43,827 nucleotides of DNA from assembly GCA_002007295.1 (NCBI GenBank), contig LNZM01000101.1, forward strand, positions 1-43,827. Direction: 5' to 3'. This DNA is from Candidatus Epulonipiscioides saccharophilum. Its GTDB lineage: Bacteria > Bacillota > Clostridia > Lachnospirales > Cellulosilyticaceae. Below are positions 37,545 to 43,827 of this stretch, piece after piece. Made by a program: the position numbers and the translations under genes. The notes beneath the pieces are model-generated. The model searched no databases. It was given only the letters and a program-made list of their open reading frames with translations, and was not told the DNA's origin. Every line of letters starts with the position of its first letter. The stretch's first letter is position 1.

Positions 37545-37770
37545 CCTCTCAGTCAGCTTTGCTAAAAGGGTGACACCGTGACAATCTCTTTCGTTAACTT
37601 CATCAAAAGATGTGCTGGGCGACAGCTCCAGAAGAACCCCTCAGTCCGCTTCGCTGACAGCTCCCCCGGCAGGGGAGCAGGCGTGTCCGCCCCTTAGTTA
37701 GCTTCACAAAAAGGGAATTACGGAGTAAGCACTCCAGGAGAACCCCTTAGTCAGCTTCGCTGGAAGGGGA
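37545..37770. repeat. Cluster of four palindromic intergenic repeats (copies B1-B4)
   Basis: Units start at 37545, 37637, 37690 and 37743, each beginning CCTCTCAGTC or CCCCTYAGTY followed by a GCTTCGC-type hairpin loop. B2 (37637-37678) is the most complete, with GTCCGCTTCGCTGAC and then GCTCCCC-CGGCA-GGGGAGC. A partial GGCGACAGCTCC lies at 37618-37629. They fill the whole convergent gap between mscS and pheT and are related to copy A at 3092-3135. The B units are visibly richer in GC than the flanks. Confidence 0.8.
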
Positions 37771-37777
37771 ACATTGG

Positions 37778-40162
37778 CTATCTTAATTTTGCTTCGAAAG
37801 TAGATTCTAAGGCGTACAAAATTTTCTTTAAACTCTTGCTAACTTCTTCATCCGTTAAAGTTTTGTCAACCGCACGGAATTTAAAATTAAATGCAACAGA
37901 TTTTTTACCCTTATCTACTTGTTCACCTTCGTAAACATCAAATAATTCCGTGCTAACTAAATTTTTACCACCACGCTCATTTATTAAATTTATCATATCG
38001 CCAACTAATATATTATTGTTAACAATAACCGCCAAATCTCTTTCCATACTCGGAAACTTTGGTAACGGCTTATAAACCAAATCTTTTTTGGTAGCATTTA
38101 TAATAGTGTTTAAATCTAGTTCCATGACGTAAACCTTTTGATTAAATCCAAAGTTCTTTAATACTTCCGGATGAATCTCACCTAAGAAGCCAGCATTGTT
38201 TTTGCCAATGATCAGATTAGCACAACGGCCCGGATGCATGAAATCTAATTCTTGATTTCTTACATAAGAAGCATTTTCTATAGCCAAAGAATCGATCAAA
38301 GATTCTGCAACACTTTTTAGGGCGAAAAAGTCAGCATTTGGAGCATACAAACCTAGCATAATTTTTTCAACTTCATCTGGCAATTGATTATCGGTTTTAA
38401 TGAAGATCTTACCTATTTCGTACAGCATGGCTGAGTCATTACGCTTATTATTGTTTAAGCTTAAAGCATTTAACATGGAATTTACGGTTGTGCTACGCAA
38501 TATACTAAAATCCTCGCCCAATGGATTTTGAATAGCTATAACATTTCTTAAGGCCGAATCTTTTGCTACATTCAGCTTATCAAAAATTTTAGGCGACTCA
38601 ATAGTATAAGTCCTAATCCCATAAGCACCGCAATTTCTAAGCATTTGAGTAATTCTATCTTCTGTCTTTTGGAAATAAGTTTTGCCACCTACAGTTGGTG
38701 TAGCTCTTTCTAGGGTTACCGGAATTTTGTCGTAACCATACATTCTGGCTATCTCTTCTGCTAAGTCAGCGTTCATGGTCACGTCCGGCCTAGACGTTGG
38801 TATAGTGACTAAACAATTTTTAGGATCTACTACAAACCTCACTCTTCTAAATATCGATTCCATCTCTTCTTTAGAAATATTTATCCCCAAAAATGCGTTG
38901 ATCCAATCTACATCGTACGGAATAGTTATGGCTTTTCTTGGCACTGGATAAATATCTATCAAGCCACCTAATACGTCGCCCGAATTTGTTATATTGATTA
39001 GTTGTGCCGCTCGATCTATTGCATAACTAATGTTTTCCGGATCTAAACCTTTTACATATTTTTTCGATGAATCGCTCATTATTCCTAATTTCTTAGATGT
39101 TTGCCTTACAGAGTAAGCGTTGAAATTCGCACATTCAAATAATATCGTAGTCGTTTCTTCCGTAACCTTTGTCTCTTCGCCACCCATTACTCCGGCCACA
39201 GCTATTGGTTTCTCGGCATCCGCTATAATTAGCATAGAATCATCTAGCTTTATGGTATCTCCTAATAAGGTCACCATTTCTTCATTACTTTTTGCTAATC
39301 TAACATTGATCTCATGGCCTACAAGTTTATCATAATCGAATGCATGCATCGGTTGGCCAAATTCTAGCAATAAGAAGTTGGTTATGTCAACAATATTATT
39401 GATAGGTCGTAATCCTGCCGAAATTAATTTATCCTTTAACCATTTAGGAGAATCTTTAACTTTTACATTTTTTATAATCCTACCAGCATACCTATTGCAT
39501 AATTCTGGTTCATGGATCTTAATTTTGGCCAATTTCCTACAGTCTTCTGCTGTTTCTTTAACCGTAATTTCCGGAAATAAAAATTCCGTATTGAAAGTGG
39601 CGGCCACTTCAGTAGCAATGCCTAAAATACTAAAGCAATCTGGCCTATTAGAAGTAATCTCGTATTCTACAACTTGTTCTCCTAAACCAAAATACGGTTT
39701 AACATCTTCTCCTAATTTCATATCTTGCGAATTTAAGAAAACATAAATTCCGTCCTCCGGTGATTCTGGAAACTGATCTTTGGTTAGCCCTAATTCTTCG
39801 ACTGAACAAAACATGCCGTTGGACTCTACTCCTCGTAATTTTCCTTTTTTTATTTTTAATCCGCCCGCTAGATCTGCTCCAGCTAAAGCTACCGGAACTG
39901 TGTCGCCGACCTTTACGTTTGTCGCTGCTGTTACTATCTGAACAACTTCGGATCCTATATCGCATTTCATCACTCGTAGTTTATCCGCATCTGGATGTTT
40001 TTCCTCGGCTATTATTTTTCCGACCACTACATTTGTAATTTCTTTTCCTGTCTCTTCTACTTTTTCTACTTTAGAGCCTGAAAGAGTCATCTTATCAACA
40101 AATGTTTTTAAATCTACATCTATTTTTACATACTCTTTTAGCCATGACATTGGTACGTTCAT
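37778..40162 (-). CDS. pheT: Phenylalanyl-tRNA synthetase beta subunit
   Basis: This 794-residue protein starts MNVPMSWLKEYVKIDVD. It has the EMAP-like tRNA-binding domain (about residues 40-150), the B3/B4 editing domain, the B5 domain, a pseudo-catalytic core and the C-terminal FDX-ACB anticodon-binding domain (about 700-794, starting YKPLPKFPSMERDLAVIV). With PheS it forms the alpha2-beta2 enzyme that charges tRNA-Phe and edits Tyr-tRNA-Phe. GGAGG precedes ATG. It follows pheS by 46 bases. Confidence 0.97.
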   Translation of the reverse strand: MNVPMSWLKEYVKIDVDLKTFVDKMTLSGSKVEKVEETGKEITNVVVGKIIAEEKHPDADKLRVMKCDIGSEVVQIVTAATNVKVGDTVPVALAGADLAGGLKIKKGKLRGVESNGMFCSVEELGLTKDQFPESPEDGIYVFLNSQDMKLGEDVKPYFGLGEQVVEYEITSNRPDCFSILGIATEVAATFNTEFLFPEITVKETAEDCRKLAKIKIHEPELCNRYAGRIIKNVKVKDSPKWLKDKLISAGLRPINNIVDITNFLLLEFGQPMHAFDYDKLVGHEINVRLAKSNEEMVTLLGDTIKLDDSMLIIADAEKPIAVAGVMGGEETKVTEETTTILFECANFNAYSVRQTSKKLGIMSDSSKKYVKGLDPENISYAIDRAAQLINITNSGDVLGGLIDIYPVPRKAITIPYDVDWINAFLGINISKEEMESIFRRVRFVVDPKNCLVTIPTSRPDVTMNADLAEEIARMYGYDKIPVTLERATPTVGGKTYFQKTEDRITQMLRNCGAYGIRTYTIESPKIFDKLNVAKDSALRNVIAIQNPLGEDFSILRSTTVNSMLNALSLNNNKRNDSAMLYEIGKIFIKTDNQLPDEVEKIMLGLYAPNADFFALKSVAESLIDSLAIENASYVRNQELDFMHPGRCANLIIGKNNAGFLGEIHPEVLKNFGFNQKVYVMELDLNTIINATKKDLVYKPLPKFPSMERDLAVIVNNNILVGDMINLINERGGKNLVSTELFDVYEGEQVDKGKKSVAFNFKFRAVDKTLTDEEVSKSLKKILYALESTFEAKLR

Positions 40163-40208
40163 TTTTGCCTCCGCTTTTTTTACATATTATAAATTTTTAT
40201 ATTTCTAA

Positions 40209-41228
40209 CTAAAACTGTTCTAAAAATCTTACGTCATTATCGTAAAATAATCTTAAATCATTTATGTTATACTTTAACATCGTTAATCTTTCTATGCCCA
40301 TCCCAAATGCAAAGCCCTGATATTTTTTGCTGTCTATTCCGGACATTTCTAATACTTTCGGGTGTACCATTCCACAGCCTAAGATTTCTATAAATCCTTC
40401 TCCTTTGCATACCGAACAGCCGACTCCGCCACACATTACGCAAGTAACATCTACTTCAGCACTCGGCTCTGTAAATGGAAAATAATGTGGCCTAAATTTT
40501 ACTTCTACCTTGTCTCCAAAAAATTTCTTTGCAAACTCTGCTAAGACTCCTTTTAAATCTCCAAACGTAATATTTTTATCTATTACTAATCCTTCTATTT
40601 GGTGGAATATCGGCGAATGTGTTGCGTCAACTTCATCGGATCTATACACTTTCCCTGGGGCTACCATTCTTATTGGCAAGCTTTGGTTTTCCATCGTGTG
40701 AACTTGCACTGGCGATGTAGCCGTCCTTAGCATGGTATCCGCATTTATATAGAACGTATCTTGCTCATCTCTGGCTGGATGCTCTTTACCTAAATTTAAA
40801 GCATCGAAATTATAGTAGCCGTTTTCTACTTCTCGGCCGGATACAATCTCATATCCCATTCCTATAAATATATCGCATAATTCTTCTAGCGTTTTATCTA
40901 ACGGATGCTTCTTTCCTACTACAACTTTTTTCGCCGGCAATGTTATGTCTATCGTTTCGGCCGATATCCTCTGGTTCTGCTCTACTTTTTCTAAAGATAG
41001 TTTCCTGTCTTTTATCGATACCTCTAACATTTCTCTGACTTCGTTTGCTACTTGTCCTATTATCGGCCTTTCTTCTTTAGATAGATTCTTCATGCTTTTT
41101 AGGACTGATGTTAGTTCTCCTTTTTTGCCAAGATATCTAACTCTGATATCGTCTAATACTTTCACTGTACCCGATGTTTCTATCTCGCTTATTGCGGATC
41201 TTTTTATATTTTCTAATTGTTCTTTCAT
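40209..41228 (-). CDS. pheS: Phenylalanyl-tRNA synthetase alpha subunit
   Basis: This 339-residue class II catalytic subunit has an N-terminal coiled coil (residues 1-90), motif 2 region [20 protein letters not shown] with [11 protein letters not shown], and motif 3 [16 protein letters not shown] near the C-terminus. It also has the [17 protein letters not shown] cysteine stretch found in many bacterial PheS. AAAGGAG precedes ATG. A consensus promoter lies so close that the 5' leader is only about 20 bases, leaving no room for a T-box. Confidence 0.97.
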   Translation of the reverse strand: MKEQLENIKRSAISEIETSGTVKVLDDIRVRYLGKKGELTSVLKSMKNLSKEERPIIGQVANEVREMLEVSIKDRKLSLEKVEQNQRISAETIDITLPAKKVVVGKKHPLDKTLEELCDIFIGMGYEIVSGREVENGYYNFDALNLGKEHPARDEQDTFYINADTMLRTATSPVQVHTMENQSLPIRMVAPGKVYRSDEVDATHSPIFHQIEGLVIDKNITFGDLKGVLAEFAKKFFGDKVEVKFRPHYFPFTEPSAEVDVTCVMCGGVGCSVCKGEGFIEILGCGMVHPKVLEMSGIDSKKYQGFAFGMGIERLTMLKYNINDLRLFYDNDVRFLEQF

Positions 41229-41256
41229 GACTTTCTCCTTTCGTCTAACTTCCTTA

Positions 41257-41284
41257 ATTATACTTTTTTTTAATAATGTGTCAA
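41257..41284 (-). promoter_or_regulatory. pheST promoter
   Basis: On the minus strand TTGACA (41279-41284) and TATAAT (41257-41262), both perfect consensus, are 16 bases apart. The -10 is 28 bases before the pheS ATG. Confidence 0.85.
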
Positions 41285-41345
41285 CCTTTAATATTTAAAT
41301 ATAGTAATTGGAAAAAATAGCTAGTTTTCTTTTTGCATATTTGAC

Positions 41346-41433
41346 ATATAATCCAAAGTATAAGTATATGCTACTTAAATATTTTTGGAATACAATCCAA
41401 AACATAAGCATATACTATTCTAGCATTTTTTAA
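41346..41433 (+). repeat. 44-base imperfect direct repeat upstream of the helicase-like gene
   Basis: Two units start at 41346 (ATATAATCCAAAGTATAAG) and 41390 (ATACAATCCAAAACATAAG). The similarity continues through a shared ATATRCTA and T-rich end. They lie just before the start of the gene at 41450. They could be regulator sites or a local duplication of a promoter. Confidence 0.55.
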
Positions 41434-41449
41434 GAAATGAGGAAAAACT

Positions 41450-43827
41450 ATGCCTTTTAAGAAACATTTTAGCAAGACTGTCCCCAAAGATGTGGATATA
41501 ATACCAAAGATACAACAGTTTGAAAATCACCTTAAAGATTGTAATTACCAAATTCGTAATATGCCAAATAGCTATTATATACGAACAATCCGTAAATCCA
41601 AAAATGAGGAGATTTTTAAGTTTAGGCTAAATAAAGCTAATCGAATTTTATTTAAATTCGATTCTACCGGAAAAAATATAATTTATTTAGGCTATGTAAC
41701 ACATGATAAACAAGAAGGCGAGGTTCAACGATTGAACAACAATAATATAAAAGTAACACCACATACGGAAATTAAAAAAATAAAACAAGCCAAAAAGGTT
41801 TATTCTGCTGTTCCAAAGTCGGATGTCGATCAACAAATATTTTTAGCAAAGGGTACTGGCAAATCCCTAATTCCCTTAGAAGAGTTAAATAGCGGTTACG
41901 CTTTATACTTAACGGTATCTGAACTAGCCTTAGATTTGGCAACAATTAATTATCCTAACTTAACAGACATAGAATTTTCTACTGTCTCATCCGTATTTAC
42001 TAAATTATGCTCTATACCAAAAGATCGACTCCTGACCCATCAAGCTATGCTAAACTGGCTCAGAGAGCAATCTGGTTTTCAAATCACTAATAAAAAAGAA
42101 TTAGTCGATATCACATACGAAATTATAGAAATTATAAAAGGTTTTTCTGATACTGGTCCTATGATCACTTTGTCCGAATATAAAAAGTTAACATTTTCTA
42201 AATTTACTCCTAGTGCTAAGGAACAGATGTATAAATTGGCTCAGGCCTACCAAGCCTTTTTAGATGAAAATAAATTCCTGGACCAAAATGATTTAGCCCA
42301 ATCTATCTTAAAATTATCGGCTAAACCTAACTATGATCTAATTGTAGTCGAAGAAGCCCATAAATTAACGAAACTACAAATCAATGCTATCACTAAACTT
42401 ACTACAAAAAAAATAATATGGGTAGGCGATCCAAATCAAGCCATTCATGTACCGTTTACAAAATCTTTTTCATCCGATATGAAATGCGGATGCATTGAGG
42501 TTAATTATCGGCTCAATAAAGAGCTTGCAGAATTTATTAATGAATTCTCTTATTATCGCCAATCTTTCTCTGCTAGAACCTTTTATGATTATACAGAAGT
42601 TGGATTAAAGAGAGGCCCTCATCCATCCATCGTAAAATTAAAAGATCAGGAAGCTTTGTTTAACACAATTTCGGATAAACATTATTTTGCTATTATTGTT
42701 GGTAGCGAAAAAATTAAACAAACTCTTGCCCAAAAATATAAAAATGTATCCGGCCGCCTCTTCTTAGTAGATGAAATCCGGGGCCTAAACTATGAGAATG
42801 TTTACTGCTATGATATTCTATCTGCTAATAAAGCGGATTGGCTGAAAATTTTAAATGGAACCGACAAAAACAAAGATAGAATCCGCAGATATTTCAATAT
42901 TTTTTACACCGCTATTTCCGTTGCTAAATCACATCTTTATATATATGAATCCAAAGAGATCGAGTTCGAACCGTTGGAGCTTTGTGACAAAATTCAACAA
43001 TATAATATTGAAGTTTTTGCGGCCAAAAAGATTTCTACAAAAGATGACTGGTCAAAAGAGGCTAATCGTCTTACCATGGCCACCGATGTAGATTTATCTT
43101 CTATCATATTTGCACAAGACAAAGCAATGACCGCCATAAGCATAAAAGAAGACAAGCCAGAAAAAGTTCTATACAAGCAAGGTTTGGATTATTTGATGCT
43201 CGAAAAGGGCAAACCGATAGAAAAATGTGTACAAGACTCAAATATCATTTCTAAAAAGGTTAAGAATGGACAAGAATTATACTTTAATCCTGCAGTTTGT
43301 GAACAATGCCCAGATTACGGATTATGTATTGCTAATGAAGCCGACGACAAACATGCTGTACGAGTAAAAGATTCTTCGATAAAAATGGTCCTAAAGGAAA
43401 AAAGTAAAATTGCTGAAACTTCACCCGTAATCGTCCCTGTAGAAACAGAACGTTTTTCTAATATATCTTTGGATGAAGTTGAAAATATTTTCTCGTCCGG
43501 TAATACTATTTCCAAATATATCGAAACTTTTGATTCTTTCGAGCCTGAATTGGATGTAGCAGCTACGATCGATTCGATGGATCTAGAATCTGAATCCGAT
43601 CTGCTAAATTCAGATGAGATAACAAATATCGATCGGGTTGATGATAGTCTTAACAGCCAAATGATAAATAATGATAATTTTAATATAGAATTGGAGCCGA
43701 CAAAAATGAAGAAGAAGAAATCTGGACACAAAATAAAACCAATTGAAGTTGAAAAAGAAATACTTGAACCAGATGTTGAAATTAAAGTAGAAGAAATTGA
43801 GCCAGATCTCGTTGAACCTAAAGCTGA
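41450..43827 (+). CDS. Degenerate UvrD-like helicase with RelE/ParE-like N-terminus (3' end cut by window)
   Basis: An open frame of 792 codons runs off the window; ATG is preceded by GAGGA. Residues about 40-95 (FKFRLNKANRILFKFD, then YLGYVTHDK) resemble a RelE/ParE toxin fold. A UvrD/SF1-like core follows: a shortened P-loop KGTGKS (134-139), Walker B VVEEAH (299-304), motif III WVGDPNQ (324-330), NYR (352-354), motif V-like RGLNYENVY (444-452) and motif VI-like FYTAISVAKSHLYIY (485-499). The usual motif VI Arg is Val, so ATPase activity is doubtful. Cysteines 593, 617, 620 and 626 (the last three as C-x2-C-x5-C) recall the Fe-S clusters of AddB/Cas4. The C-terminal part is acidic and disordered. 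Role unknown. Confidence 0.7.
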   Translation, partial: MPFKKHFSKTVPKDVDIIPKIQQFENHLKDCNYQIRNMPNSYYIRTIRKSKNEEIFKFRLNKANRILFKFDSTGKNIIYLGYVTHDKQEGEVQRLNNNNIKVTPHTEIKKIKQAKKVYSAVPKSDVDQQIFLAKGTGKSLIPLEELNSGYALYLTVSELALDLATINYPNLTDIEFSTVSSVFTKLCSIPKDRLLTHQAMLNWLREQSGFQITNKKELVDITYEIIEIIKGFSDTGPMITLSEYKKLTFSKFTPSAKEQMYKLAQAYQAFLDENKFLDQNDLAQSILKLSAKPNYDLIVVEEAHKLTKLQINAITKLTTKKIIWVGDPNQAIHVPFTKSFSSDMKCGCIEVNYRLNKELAEFINEFSYYRQSFSARTFYDYTEVGLKRGPHPSIVKLKDQEALFNTISDKHYFAIIVGSEKIKQTLAQKYKNVSGRLFLVDEIRGLNYENVYCYDILSANKADWLKILNGTDKNKDRIRRYFNIFYTAISVAKSHLYIYESKEIEFEPLELCDKIQQYNIEVFAAKKISTKDDWSKEANRLTMATDVDLSSIIFAQDKAMTAISIKEDKPEKVLYKQGLDYLMLEKGKPIEKCVQDSNIISKKVKNGQELYFNPAVCEQCPDYGLCIANEADDKHAVRVKDSSIKMVLKEKSKIAETSPVIVPVETERFSNISLDEVENIFSSGNTISKYIETFDSFEPELDVAATIDSMDLESESDLLNSDEITNIDRVDDSLNSQMINNDNFNIELEPTKMKKKKSGHKIKPIEVEKEILEPDVEIKVEEIEPDLVEPKA

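Noticed and set aside
39378-40038. Overlapping plus- and minus-strand ORFs inside pheT
   Set aside because: They lie wholly within the conserved pheT frame, have no family-like motifs and no Shine-Dalgarno.
41229-41449. T-box or tRNA gene upstream of pheS
   Set aside because: No T-box core sequence or cloverleaf could be read on the minus strand, and the promoter leaves a leader of only about 20 bases.

Overview
The window is a low-GC Firmicute chromosome segment, most likely from Clostridia. It carries the endospore genes spoIVB and gerW/ytfJ, strong AGGAGG-type ribosome binding sites, a rubredoxin-linked rubrerythrin typical of anaerobes, and the clostridial dxs-tlyA-nadK-argR-spoIVB neighbourhood. 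No rRNA, tRNA, CRISPR array or transposase gene is visible. I cannot name the genus from sequence alone.

Layout. Positions 62-2983 hold a cytosolic-looking Asp-box (BNR) beta-propeller protein, followed by a palindromic intergenic repeat. Positions 3167-13869 form one minus-strand defence island. It has its own promoter and the order brxB, brxC, pglX, pglZ, then a GNAT acetyltransferase. This is a BREX type-1-like system with no brxA before brxB and no brxL after pglZ. A 19-nt near-identical direct repeat lies on each side of the island. Positions 14116-15489 encode an NhaC-type Na+/H+ antiporter. Positions 15892-20524 are the str operon (rpsL, rpsG, fusA, tuf) with a consensus promoter and a strong terminator. 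A lone TerD-family gene follows.

The region 21280-26894 (minus strand) is dxs, tlyA, nadK, argR and spoIVB. It lacks the usual recN between argR and spoIVB and has no spo0A after spoIVB. The 3' end of dxs is tandemly triplicated. Next comes dnaX-ybaB-recR (minus strand), then a divergent rubrerythrin gene.

The region 30285-36287 (minus strand) is a polyamine and sporulation cluster. It contains speD, a single ORF fusing an Orn/Lys/Arg-type decarboxylase to spermidine synthase, speB, a small unknown gene, a DUF2953 membrane protein and gerW/ytfJ. Together SpeD, the fusion and SpeB cover arginine to spermidine. The fusion keeps an internal Shine-Dalgarno and ATG at the domain junction. An mscS-family channel gene is divergent from speD. 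A cluster of palindromic repeats separates it from pheT and pheS. The pheST operon has a consensus promoter and a leader too short for a T-box.

The window ends inside a plus-strand gene with a RelE/ParE-like N-terminus, a degenerate UvrD-like helicase core and a Cys cluster.

The most interesting items are the decarboxylase-SpeE fusion, the reduced BREX island with its GNAT gene and flanking repeats, and the degenerate helicase-like protein. All calls rest on reading motifs and gene order by eye; no database search was run.
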